Shown: positions 1 through 10,019 of the stretch, in pieces
Numbering within the stretch: the first letter of the stretch is position 1
How the letters are laid out: the number at the start of each line of letters is the position of its first letter
Source of the DNA: Perkinsus olseni
Taxonomy: Eukaryota; Perkinsozoa; Perkinsida; Perkinsidae
NCBI GenBank assembly: GCA_013115135.1
Contig: JABANP010000757.1
Coordinates: 1 to 19,137, forward strand
Direction: 5' to 3'
DNA: 19,137 nt
Notes under the pieces: model-generated
Database searches by the model: none
The model's input: only the letters and a program-made list of their open reading frames with translations
Told to the model about the DNA's origin: nothing
Made by a program: the position numbers and the translations under genes

Positions 1-25
1 AAAGGGACTTTCAATGGATTGCTAA
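1..25 (+). CDS. 3' end of GNAT acetyltransferase, module copy 1 (partial)
   Basis: These bases align with positions about 5152-5180 at the 3' end of the GNAT gene of copy 2. In the same frame they read K-G-L-S-M-D-C and then TAA at 23-25, where copy 2 has K-G-L-P-A-H-R followed by a sense AAG codon. The homology continues past the stop (31-345 against 5188-5375), so this is the end of a duplicated gene and not a chance match. Everything upstream lies outside the window, so whether the rest of this copy is intact cannot be told. Confidence 0.5.
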
Positions 26-1957
26 CTTACTCGTTCTCGATACGTCATTCGCATTCTGTTGTCAGAGTCTTGACCCGAGCTCTACTACGCACGCTACGAT
101 TTCAGCGAACACGCTTAGCCTAACGGTGTGCAGTCCAGCAGGGTTAAGCGATGCTTCGCTGAAGCATTCCGAAGCAGCTTCGGAAGTATTAGATTAAAGC
201 TAATAGCTTTGTTGATTATCAAGTCTTTGTTTCAATCATACGCGCGGTGGTGGTGGCCTCTGTTGGCTGGCCATCACTCTTAGCACTCATTGTGCTTGCG
301 TGTCGTTGCCGACATGCATACTTTGCTCGGGCCAAGCATTGGCCGTCCCTTCGGAAATCCCTACATTTCAGTCAGACAATATTGTCAACGTCACAGTGAA
401 TTTTCGTACTGAGCTCCGAATGCTCTCGCTTCTCAACTTGTCCTCTCCTTAAGACCTCAATAGCAGTACGGCTCGTACAGATCTTATAGTGAGAAGTTCG
501 AGTTAAAATAAGGTTCTTATTAGCGCCAGCATGTTGAGTTGAGAAAAAATAGTCGAGGAATGATAAGGGAACGTTCCCACTTGAAGCCCAACCAAATCCT
601 GTAGGTCAGGAGTCATGAACTCATGAATCATGACATGAAGCCACCCCGTTATCGCGGCGTGTGTTCGCACACGAAGTGACTAGCACGCCACGGGAGCGCG
701 CCCCCATATCTTTCTCGCCGTTTCATCACTCGCCCGTTGCCATAACATGGTGTAGACGGCTGTAGCTCTCAACCATTATTTCTTTTACGCACCCACCCAC
801 ACCGCCCTGGCCTCTATAGGCTCCCTCTGCGGTTGTGCTCCTACCACACTTCCACCATCTCTCGACATCGTGCCCACGGCCTGCGCCATGGCGGTTATAT
901 CGGCTGTCTCTGCTAGCCTCGTATGCCAAGCCCAGGTCCGTGCGTCCGACTGAGACTATTCAGCAATCAATCGCTAGACTTCCCCCACGCTCCCAGCGTA
1001 CGGGCCGAAGGTTTTCCCATGTATAATTACACTGTGTCGCGTTGGCGTCGCTCCAGTGGGGTATGTGTTAGTTTAGCAGGTTACTTTCACACATTTCAGG
1101 AGCCTTGAAGCTGCCTTCCGAGGAATAAAAGACTTCGAATAACTCAGTAACGGCCAAGATTTTCAGGAAACGCTGCCTTATCCGAGCCTCTTATGAACGT
1201 GTGGCGGGAAGTCGCATTCTGGATAGCGTTGTGGGCAATTCATGCATAGTAAATACCAACACGGAATCATCACAAACTGCGCCGTGTCCCTGTGCAGAAT
1301 GTTTGTGTGCCGTGACTGCTAGATTTCGAATCCTTCAATCAAATTCCCGATGCAGATGTTGGGAGCGTGAACAGTGTATGGCTTCGGTCTGACGTTTTTG
1401 CCGTTCATCGTTGCCGGTGATTGCTCTCAACTAGAACTTAGTGGCCACCACTGTTCAGTAGGACACGAGAGAACTGCCCGACTCCGCTCGCATTCTGGGT
1501 TGGGTCATCGGTCTCTAGTACCCTACATCCACATCCAGGGAGCGGAGGGGTTGTCGAGCTCGCGAGTCGCGACTGCCATCATCACATCATGATAATCACA
1601 TCAATTACATCTCATAGTGATCGGTTGTTAGAGCTCTACTAGCACTAGTAAATCACTACCTCTAGCAGTGACCTCCACTGAAGTATTGCGGCTCCGGCCG
1701 TACAGCTGATTGCACACAATTTTGTGTGTGTATTGCCTATGCGTGGTAGAATTCTTCAATTTCTCGTAGCGAAATTTTCGCTCACGCCGATCCTCCTACG
1801 TAGGACTCCTACCTTTCTTCACCTTCACGGCGTGTGACTGGGTAAGTTTGGCGTGTAAAGGCGATTTTGGGAGTGTAACAGTCTTCATCACTGTGATGAT
1901 ATGGGATTGTCCTCAAAACTCTTCCACACGCCTGCACTTGCCTTACTGGTCCGCTAG
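26..1957. other. Intergenic stretch of module copy 1, no convincing gene
   Basis: No convincing exon was found. Three blocks are homologous to sequence after the copy 2 GNAT gene: 31-345 to 5188-5375, about 510-590 to 5535-5600, and 1165-1335 to 5850-6005. The segments between these blocks (about 600-1160 and 1340-1880) have no counterpart in copy 2, so the copies differ by large insertions or deletions here. Short ORFs in several frames lack conserved motifs and are not matched by open frames in the other copy. Confidence 0.55.
167..185. repeat. Near-perfect palindrome, 9-bp arms
   Basis: TTCCGAAGC at 167-175 and GCTTCGGAA at 177-185 are exact reverse complements separated by one A. The motif lies in the flank just downstream of the GNAT 3' end. 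The matching position in copy 2 (around 5318) keeps only the left arm, so the palindrome is not conserved between copies. A transcript could fold here, but no function is implied. Confidence 0.6.
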
Positions 1958-2928
1958 ACGGTAGTGTGATTGAGGATAGGGTTATCACTATCTCGTGGGT
2001 GGGCGAGGTTGTCCAAAGCCATTGTGTTGGAGAGCTCGGGTGAGGCTCAACCGTTGTCCGAATTCCGGAAATGGTTGTCTCCCCTCAGGCACTACGTCTT
2101 GATGGGCGCCGACAGAGCCTCGAGCGACACAGACGAGCCCGGGAGCATCCCCATCTGTGGGATGGACGCCAACCCCTGACTCGCCCTCTTCAATCACGAG
2201 AACGGCGCCGGCGTCTACATCATGCTGCTGCGCCCTGCGGGGGATACGGACGACCCGGACTCCGCCGTCGACAGTGACCTTCTCGAACCCGATCCTGCTC
2301 GTTCGAGGCAGCTCGGCCCTGAGGAGACCTCTGTTCCGGTTCGACTAGGACCAACAATCGACGACGATGAATGGCTCACGCTAGAATACGGGGAGGCTGT
2401 CCGATGGGATGTGAGGCGATATGAGAAATAATTTTTGAGGAAGCGTTTGCTTTCAGCCCGAATCGGTCCTCCGCCTCGGTGATTCACACACTGCCACCTT
2501 ATCGTTGGGAGACTACTCAAGGCTCACGCCCCAAGCCTTGCTGAGAAAAGGTCGGTTCCGCAGTAGCAGCGCGCTAACAGAGGGGGATACCGATTGTAAC
2601 GATACAAGTGTCTAATCCCTCAAGAGTGTACTTAATGTGATCATTTCTCAGGGCCTTCGATACAGAGGTCAATCGGCGGGTGTCGGCAGCTTCCTCCGAC
2701 TGTCAGTCAAGTTTGGGCAACTCATCTCCCAAATCCAGGAAGGGACGGAAACGCCGACCGTCGAGCCGCAAAGGTGGGCGATTCCTTCGCGTCTTCTGTC
2801 TTGTTCTCCTTCCATCAGGCATCTCGTTCTACGACGACCCCGACCATCCCGAAGAGAACTGTCCTCCACTGAAGCAGCCCAGGCGAGCCTCCGTCGTACA
2901 CTTCGATTCCGAAGCACACCCGATATAA
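1958..2928 (+). pseudogene. Unrecognised multi-exon gene, module copy 1, disrupted
   Basis: The exon layout matches copy 2 at 6332-7312: about 1958-2039, 2089-2410, 2457-about 2607, 2652-2773 and 2819-2928. Introns are 49, 46, about 44 and 45 nt, most with GTGAG or GTGGG donors and CAG acceptors. Two lesions are visible. An in-frame TGA at 2177-2179 replaces the Arg codon CGA of copy 2, about 30 codons into the second exon. About 16 nt are missing near 2605, which removes the GTGAGT donor present in copy 2 and breaks the phase of the next exon. The last two exons stay open and end in EAHPI followed by TAA at 2926-2928, probably the ancestral C-terminus. Acidic, proline-rich and serine-rich segments dominate and no known domain is recognised. 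The first exon or exons upstream of 1958 were not identified. Confidence 0.6.
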
Positions 2929-4228
2929 CATGATTTCATCTTGCGTTCATCAGTGGAGTACCCTCAATTGAGGTAAATTTGGTACATCATCTTTGACTTG
3001 TGCGAGAGCAACATGGCAGAACACGGCATAACTTCAAACACGTGGGGTTATCAGCTCACTCTGCCGATTGTAGTGGTACCACTGACCGGCTTTGCCTCCG
3101 CACGCACGTGATTTCAGACGAGAGCTGCGTACTAGTGTACTGACCCTAACTCTACGCAACGCAACAGATATGGTCATGGTGGACACCAGAGTACTTCATA
3201 AGCGTTCATGACTCATGAGCTCAGTATAACTCAGTACAGTGTGACTATTTGAGACGGGGCTCAAAGAAAGATAAAATTGGACTCGAGAGCAGCTTAGTGA
3301 TTAATGTGCACTACAGCTTGCTATGCTAAGCTCAGTGTAGCACGTATGCTCATGGACGCTAGCGCAAAGCGCAGAATAAGGTCAGACGGTTATCTGTTAC
3401 CAATAGTACGCAGTAGCAGTAGAGTAAGCGCATCGATGATAGTCCAACAGCTAAGTAGTACTGAGCCAGGCTGTAGCTGTTACATAGCGTACACTATAGT
3501 CGTCACCATGCTGTCACTACAGTGCACGTGGCATCTTTCCACGCCGGTTTTAACCTAGATAAACCACTCGTTTATCTGCTGATTCGAATATTCTTGATGG
3601 GAGCGTACACACGACATATCGAGGACCAACCTCTAAGTCCTCATCGTAGCTGGGATATCGCTTCTTTCATATTTTTTCAAGATTATTTCAAGTGCGGCAG
3701 TCGTAGTCGGGACAGCGCTTTGCGAATGCGCGCGGTTACTAGCAGTAGACAGCCGCTGTCCGAAACAGAATGGGCATCACAACCCCCAGAATAGTTCTCG
3801 TCTCTGGGACACCGTAGCGATTACATCCCGTAGAGCAGCAGGAAGCACCTCAAAAGCTGGTCTCCGGTTAGCGCGTTGCGAACAGCGTTCTCCAGATGCA
3901 GTCTAGTATACGCCACTCTAGTGTTGTGCGTCAACAGCGGCTGAAAACCGTGCAATCGATAGGCGGATCGAGCGTCGCGTACGTCTGCAAAGATACCTCA
4001 TCGAGGCTAGTTGCGTCACCCAGGTTATGTGTAAACTGCCGGAACCGCAATATGAACTATTCAACAGTAAAGTGCTACTCTCAATTCCTTTGACCTTCCT
4101 TGACCGGCCTATGAGACGACTCAAGCTCGGCCCAAGAGACAACGTGATCGATGAATCTCTCGAAAGCCTGCCTTCACTGCTTTTGAGTATTTGATATAAT
4201 TTCTGAGTTGTCTCTCGCTTCGTCGATA
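2929..4228. other. Duplicated 3' flank, then unique spacer
   Basis: Bases 2929-3210 are nearly identical to 7313-7580 and directly follow the stop of the duplicated gene, so they include its 3' untranslated region. Two palindromes are kept in both copies: CCTCAATTGAGG near 2963 and AGTGGTACCACT near 3071. From about 3230 to 4228 there is no match elsewhere in the window. This part has short open frames only, with no recognised domain and no convincing exon chain. Confidence 0.5.
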
Positions 4229-5262
4229 ATGAGGTATTCCATCCACTCTCTGGTCTGGTTGTTATTTATCTCCAGGGTAGTAGCTACTGAAGTGGCCTAT
4301 CGTCCATACCAGACTGGCGACGACTTCAAGCTTCTTGAGAGGGCTAGGGCCTCTGACTGTGACCCTCCGGAATCGGGTTCCTGTATTGTCGGAGTGGAGA
4401 ACGCAACTAAGGTGAGACCAGTGGTTGGTTACTAATTCCACTAGAGTGTAAACTGGATAGATATGTGAAGCTGGCAGCTCACATCAGTAGGTGTGATCAT
4501 TGTCTGAGTAGCATCTAAGATGCATAATCATCTTCGCATTGGCCCACCTCATTCTACATGCACATGAGACACGAAATAGCGCAAGCTTTCCCTCAGACTG
4601 TCGTCGCCGTGGTCCAGATGACTATCCCTGCGATGAGAATCACGAAGGAGATCGAAGACGCAATCAAAGCAAGGATGTGAGTGGGAATTTGCGGTTGATG
4701 ACTAATTAACCGAACCTTCCGATGTGCCCTCTCTTCTGCAGGCCTGAACCGAGTAAGAAGATCAAAGGACGGAATCATCGGCTACATAGACTATGTAGAT
4801 TGGGAAGCTTTGCCTGATACTCGTCGACCAGCATCCGGATCCTCAGGTTGAAGTTGCCGCGTCTCAAAGAGGGAAGGGGATAGGAAAAACTATATTGTCG
4901 GCGACCTTTGGACACGTGAGTCCACCAAGACAACCGCTTCCGACGGTCCATCTCCTTGGTCGAGATTTTCTTCGATTGCGAATTTATTGCCTGCATTTCT
5001 TCAGCTTCGCGAAGCCCATCCTAAGCTGGCCGCCATGTTCCTGTTCGTGTTCGAGGATAACGTCCGTGCCAAGGCTCTCTATGAGAAGTCCAAATTTGTT
5101 GAAGTGCTAGGTAAGACATTGGAAGCGCTTGCCGATACGGGACCGTGTTGGCGAAAGGGGCTCCCAGCGCATCGCAAGCTCACTCGTCCTCGATACGACA
5201 TTCGCTTTCTGTTGTCAGATTTTGGACTCGTGATCTACTACGCACGCTACGATTTCAGCTAG
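4229..5262 (+). CDS. GNAT-family N-acetyltransferase, module copy 2
   Basis: GNAT enzymes transfer an acetyl group from acetyl-CoA to an amine. The substrate here is unknown. Proposed exons are 4229-4233, 4276-4411, 4597-4676, 4758-4794, 4847-4915 and 5005-5262, giving 194 residues. The acetyl-CoA loop is R94-G-K-G-I-G99 after a strand reading VEVAAS, and the conserved C-terminal segment N128-V-R-A-K-A-L-Y-E-K137 follows a Phe/Val-rich strand. The first 42-nt segment (4234-4275) starts GTATTC, ends TTTATCTCCAG and is a multiple of three. If retained it adds a hydrophobic stretch that looks like a signal peptide. It is more likely an intron, because its removal brings the start next to the first GNAT strand (YRPYQTGDDF). 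The acceptor at 4757 is uncertain: CTTCTGCAG at 4733-4741 is the stronger site but leaves the frame. Other introns are 185, 81, 52 and 89 nt. The last roughly 35 residues lie past the point where copy 1 stops and are probably a read-through extension. Confidence 0.7.
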
Positions 5263-6331
5263 CGCTTAGCTCAACGGTGTGCACTCCAGCAGTGTGAAGC
5301 AAAGCTTTGCCAAAGCATTCCGAAGCAGTTCTGGGTGTATTAGCTTTCTCGAGTATTTGTATCAATTATACGTACGGTGGTGGTGACCTCCGTTGGTTGT
5401 ACATCCCTCTCAGCGCTTTAGTGTGCTTGCATGTCGTTGTCGACATGCGTAATGTGCTCAGGCCGAACATGGGCCGTCTTTTTGGGGACTCCCTACCAGT
5501 TAGTCTGACGCAAGAGTATTCGTTTGTTCTGCTTCTTATTAGCATCAGCAAGTTGAGTTGAGAAAAAATAGTAAAGGATTGACAAGGGAATGTTCCTTTG
5601 AATTCTAACACTGACAATCATAAATATGAGCAGCACCTGCTGGATGATGTTGATGATGTTTTAGTGTCTTCGCCTCTCCTCAGGGGGTCGTTCTCTGCAG
5701 AGAGCGCATTTCAAAACCTCGTAGCCGTGTGTCGAGGAATGAAGCGTCTTCGATTATCCCCGTAACGAAGTTTTTCTAGCTTGCAACGAGCCCATGCTTT
5801 TCCAGTAGTATCATCACGTTATACCTAGTAGAAATTATCAGGACCCGTCGCCTTACCCAAGCTTGATACGTACGTGTGGCGAGAAGTTTGGTATTCTGGA
5901 GCATTGCGGAAAGTTAATGTATAGTGAATACCAACACGGAATCATCACACTGCGCGGTGTCCCTGTGCGACATGTTGGTGTGCCGTGACTACTAGACTTC
6001 CAAATCTATCTGTTCAGTGCACTTCCTCTGAATATCAGGGTTTAAAGTGAGAGGCCTGCAATCGTGTTAGGTCGTCACGTAGAGAGCGATTCTAGGTGTG
6101 CTTCTAGGCCCCAGGATTCGCGCATCACGGCCTTTGAAATTCGTCTCGGATTCCGATACAGACCGTCGGCGAGTCCCAACGCCTCATTCTGTTCAACTCG
6201 ACTCCACCGTGGAGTCTCCACGTAATATCCCATAGCCAGCAACAGCCTTTATATCGTTGTGATGATATGGGATTGTCCTCCCTTCTCTCTCACTCTATCA
6301 CACGCCTGCATCTGCCTTATTGGTCCGCTAG
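5263..6331. other. Intergenic stretch of module copy 2
   Basis: Blocks at 5263-5600 and 5850-6005 are homologous to parts of 31-590 and 1165-1335, at clearly lower identity than the block after 6238. An open stretch at 6079-6233 without an ATG reads like a serine- and arginine-containing exon. It has no counterpart in copy 1, so it is not called. A polypyrimidine run at about 6278-6330 ending CCGCTAG is the probable acceptor for the next gene. No RNA gene is seen. Confidence 0.5.
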
Positions 6332-7312
6332 ACCTGGTAATGTGATTGAAGATAGAGTGATCACTATCTCGTGGATGGGCGAGGTAGTCCAAAGCCATTG
6401 TGTTGGAGAGCTCGGGTGAGGCTCCACCGTTGTCCACATGCTGGGAGCGATTGCCTTCCCCCAGGCACTACGTCCTGATGGGCTCCGAGAGACCCTCGAG
6501 TGACCTAGATGAGCCCGGGAGCATCCCCATCTGCGGGATGGACGCCAACCTCCGACTCGCCCTCTTCAATCACGAGAACGGCGCCGACGTCTACATCATG
6601 CTGCTGCGCCCGGCGGGGGATACGGACGACCCGGACTCACCCGTCAACAGTGTCTTTCTGGACTTCGGCCCCGCTCGTTCGAGGCAGCTCGGCCCTGAGG
6701 ATACCTCCGTTCCTGTTCGACTAGGACCAACAATTGACGACGATGAATGGCTCACGCTAGAATACGGGGAGGCTGTCCGATGGGATGTGAGACGGCATGA
6801 GTAGTAGTTCTCATGGACGCTGTCTCGTTCAGCCCGAGTCTGTCCTCCACATCGGTGATTCACACACTGCCACCTTATCGTTGGGAGACTACTCAAGGCT
6901 CACGCCCCAAGCCTTGCTCAGACGAGGTCAGTTCCTCAGTAGCAGCGCGGCGACGGAGGGGGATACCGATAGTAACGATAGCAGGTCTGCGACGTGAGTG
7001 TCTAACCCCTCGAGAGTGTCCTTAATGTGATCATTTCCAGGGCCTTCAATACAGAGATCAATCGGCGGGTGTCGGCAGCTTCCTCCGACTGTCAGTCAAG
7101 TTTGGGCAACTCATCTCCCAAATCCAGGAAGGACACGGCGACCGTCGAGCCGCAAAGGTGGGTGACTCCTTTGCGTATTCCGTCTTGTTTTCCTTCCATC
7201 AGGCGTCTCATTCTACGACGACTCCGATCCTCCCGAAGAGAACTGCCCGCCACTGAAGCAGCCAAGGCGAGCCTCCGTCGTACAATTCGATGCTGAAGCA
7301 CACCCGATATAA
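6332..7312 (+). pseudogene. Unrecognised multi-exon gene, module copy 2, 3' frameshift
   Basis: Proposed exons are 6332-6415, 6465-6786, 6833-6993, 7041-7157 and 7203-7312, separated by introns of 49, 46, 47 and 45 nt. The phases agree through the fourth exon. Reading in this frame is supported by silent differences from copy 1 in the stretch around VIEDRVITISW. The large second exon is acidic and ends TIDDDEWLTLEYGEAVRWD, and the third and fourth exons are serine-rich. A 5-nt deletion near 7130 relative to copy 1 shifts the end, so the frame now closes at 7294-7296 instead of the ancestral TAA at 7310-7312. The protein may therefore still be made with a changed, arginine-rich tail. The start exon was not found: the ATG at 6374 is GTG in copy 1, so it is probably internal. 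No domain is recognised. Confidence 0.55.
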
Positions 7313-7576
7313 CATGATTTCATCTTGCGTTCATCAGTGGAGTACCCTCAATTGAGGTAAATTTGGTACATCATCTTTGACTTGTGCGAGAGCAGCATGG
7401 TAGAACACGGCGTAACTTCAATAACGTAAGGTTATCAGCTCACTCTGCCGATTGTAGTGGTACCACTGACCGGCCTTTCCTCTCCGCGCACGTGATTTCA
7501 TACAAGATCTGCGTACTAGTGTGCTGACCAGTCTCTGCAACGCAACAGATATGGTCATGGCGGACATCAGAATACT
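7313..7576. other. Conserved 3' flank of the duplicated module
   Basis: This stretch matches 2929-3200 at very high identity and includes the same two palindromes (near 7345 and 7456). The match ends near 7580-7600, which is the right breakpoint of the duplication. It also coincides with the stop codon of the minus-strand gene that follows. No gene is seen within it. Confidence 0.55.
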
Positions 7577-8808
7577 TCATAAGGGTTCATGAGCCGGAGC
7601 TAGACCTTCGGTGGGCGCTGCCACGGTAGACACGAGCAGCCTCCTCAACGCAAGCCTGGCAACAACATGATTAGAAGATGATAGGATAGAGGCATCGGGA
7701 AGGAACATCTCTGACGCACAGGAGTTCCAGCGATCAATACTCGCTAGGAACGCACGTCTACGCTTCAGCCGAAGAATTTTGTAGCACGCTCCTGTTGAGT
7801 TGACAGAGGCGGGGTGAACAGCTTGTGAACGAGGTTCACATAGTGGTTTCTGACCCCGAAGGGTTAAGGACAGGGAGGAGGGTGCAGCTGAGCGTAGAGG
7901 GATGTTCACCTTTCTTATGTGACTTCTAGTAGTCCGATCTTTCCAGCTCTCATTAACAGCCTGCATAATCATAGTCAACTTATGCATGATCTGCTGCGAC
8001 TCCCTCGGGTCAGCAATGCTCCTACCGTATCTACCATTATCACAATTCATACTCACAACAATTCCAAGACACAGCGCAACCTACACTTGCGAAAACTTAT
8101 CGGGATGCCACCGCCTACAGGCCGCACGGTACGACGCTCTATCCTTCGACTCTCGGTCGAGGAAGATGTCTTCGCTAGAGTTGCGCAAGAGGACTGAGCA
8201 GTGACCACAGTGATTCCTCAAGATTCGCCTTAGCGACGCACTTCGCTTCTCCGTGAACTCGAGCACGTCGGAGTCGCAGGGAGGCCACGGTATATCCTCA
8301 AACTTGAGACGCTCCGGTGGACTCACAGAGAGAACTTCTCCCACGCTCGTTCATGCTGTCTGAATTGTTGAAATGTGACCATATTTGGTAGAAGCATTTC
8401 ACCATCGTACTTCCACAGCGTTGCATAGTCCAGATTCAGCACTGCTCGGGGCGGCACCACAACCTTGGGCGCGACACTTGCTGACCGCTGAGGGTGATGC
8501 TGCTCGCTACGACGTGGAGGACCTCAACGGAAAAAGAGCTGTTGGGAGTGAATCCACAATCAGCGACACTCACTTCGGTCATTTCTCCTTGCCTGGTGCT
8601 GCTGCCGTCGAGTTGCACTGAGAGATCCGAAGCGAACCATGCGAAGGTCATGCTACGCTTGTCTTTCCTACCCATTGTTGATGGTGAGTGTTCGTTTCTT
8701 GGCGCGAAGGCCGGATCTGATTTCCGCAGCTTCCTGGTCGAGATCAGCGGCTTCTGACCGCATATACGCCTTGTATCTGCCTAGGACTCTACAGGATTCG
8801 ACAGCCAT
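7577..8808 (-). CDS. NFKBIL1-like protein
   Basis: The gene reads from ATG at 8808. Exons are 8808-8672, 8617-8574, 8522 to 8085 and 8030 to 7577, with introns of 54, 51 and 54 nt. Family hallmarks are HERAWEKF, then FEDIPWPP, then RWHPDKFSQ (a J-domain-like His-Pro-Asp), then YGRSIADPRE with a helical NESWKD end. Together they match the C-terminal half of NF-kappa-B inhibitor-like 1, which is known as a nuclear, RNA-processing-linked family. The N-terminus is helical and charged; no ankyrin repeats are seen. One difficulty: HERAWEKF and FEDIPWPP lie in different frames, near 8325. Either one base is missing, or a 65-nt intron (8402-8338) removes the first motif and restores a full 335-residue frame. 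The C-terminus is also uncertain. The frame stays open to 7577, but a GTGAAC donor after SHIRK with a later acceptor would end it near 7765. Confidence 0.65.
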
Positions 8809-9219
8809 GTCGCGTTATGTATAGAAGAGCGGAAAGAGAGTACCCCCGCCATAGCTTACGCGCTAAATAGTTTATTAACAGACTCTTCGCATACGGAGGC
8901 CATAAAAGACACCGACAACTGAAGCGTTACCAGTCAAGGCCTAGCAAGCGTTGGCGAATCGTTCACTAGTAGTAAGCACGAGGAAGTTGTTCACTGCTCA
9001 CGCCAGTAACGAACTCGACAGTTACTCCGACAGAGTCCCTTGAAACCTCCCTCAAGCTGATCACAGGCTCATGAAAAAAATACCCAACTAATAATGATCA
9101 CCCTTGCCGGAATGTTATATATGCCGCTGTGCTTAGTAGAGGCTCTCGCCTCCTCCTTGTGCGAAGTAGTTCCTGCGAAACACCGGTCGGAAAAGACGGC
9201 GATGCGCTGGAAGGCCCAC
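8809..9219. other. Intergenic, no gene seen
   Basis: This lies between the 5' end of the NFKBIL1-like gene and the 3' end of the next minus-strand gene, so it should hold the promoter of the former. No recognisable core promoter motif or RNA gene was found. An open frame starting at 9094 on the plus strand runs antisense into the coding exons of the next gene and has no supporting motif. Confidence 0.5.
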
Positions 9220-9838
9220 TTAGTCCTCGACGTTAGCAGCCCGACGGATGATCTCGAGATCGTTCTGCATCCTCCAGTGACCAGAGGCTCCCGGCATGGT
9301 CCAGTCGTAAAAGGCGGCAGAATCTGTTACAAACAGAATGTAGCGCATAACGGGGAGGGGAGACCGCTACCCTCGCTCTTGCATCTTGACCTGAGCAGCT
9401 CCAAGGCGTACCAGTCACGATCGCGCTGGCGGATGTAGTGGAAGAGACCGACGAGGGGGATGACCGGCCAGAGCACCACGCGGCAGAAGGTGCCCAGCCT
9501 GAAAAAGGCGCAGCAGCAGCGAGAAGGTATCACTGTTTACTTGCTCACCTGATTATGTTGGCGAAGCGTTGCCTTTCGAGGTTGAGGGCTGTATAGGCCG
9601 AGGCGACCTCGAAGGCTCCACGCCAGACACCACCGACACCTCCCTTTGGGAGGGGGACTCCACCGGGCATTGGAGGCCACTTGGCCACTTGCACGGGTCT
9701 GGTCTTGCCGCTTGAGAGAACATCATACGAAGCGGGAGGAGTATGAGTGGGCAGCTTGGGGTCGATGCCGGGGATTCCCTTGCCTGTGGCCAGGGTGGAA
9801 GCCTTCTCGGGGATGGACGCTGGCGGCTTGCTAGTCAT
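9220..9838 (-). CDS. 173-residue proline-rich protein with one membrane segment
   Basis: Three exons fit without any frame problem: 9838-9549, 9498-9371 and 9323-9220. The introns are 50 and 47 nt with donors GTGAGC and GTAGCG and acceptors TTTTTCAG and GTAACAG. The first 75 residues are rich in Pro, Gly and Lys and have no acidic cluster. A hydrophobic segment, VVLWPVIPLVGLFHYI, follows at about 104-119, then a basic RQRDRDWY stretch and a C-terminus ending RRAANVED. The arrangement suggests a small single-pass membrane protein, for example an accessory subunit of an organelle complex, but that is inference and no family is recognised. Exon 1 is markedly GC-rich. The start is the first ATG of the open frame. 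Confidence 0.65.
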
Positions 9839-10019
9839 TGCTGACGGAAGGCGACAAAATCCTTAAAGTATCCTGGTGTTCAGTCTCACAATACCGTAGC
9901 AGGTGAACGACTTCCAAAGGTCCGTGGGAACCAACCAACCGCTGAGATTCTCAATCTTTCTGCTCGATCGAACGCGGCGGAGCGAAGCGATTCACGTTCT
10001 GCAGTATTCAACAACGTGT

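Noticed and set aside
3240..4200. Short plus- and minus-strand frames in the unique spacer
   Set aside because: They have no motif, no splice chain and no match in the other module copy.
6079..6233. Possible extra exon upstream of the copy 2 unknown gene
   Set aside because: There is no ATG, no clear splice sites and no counterpart in copy 1, so it could not be tied to the gene.
9094..9438. Plus-strand open frame of 114 codons
   Set aside because: It is antisense to two exons of the 173-residue gene, whose splice junctions fit. No motif supports it.
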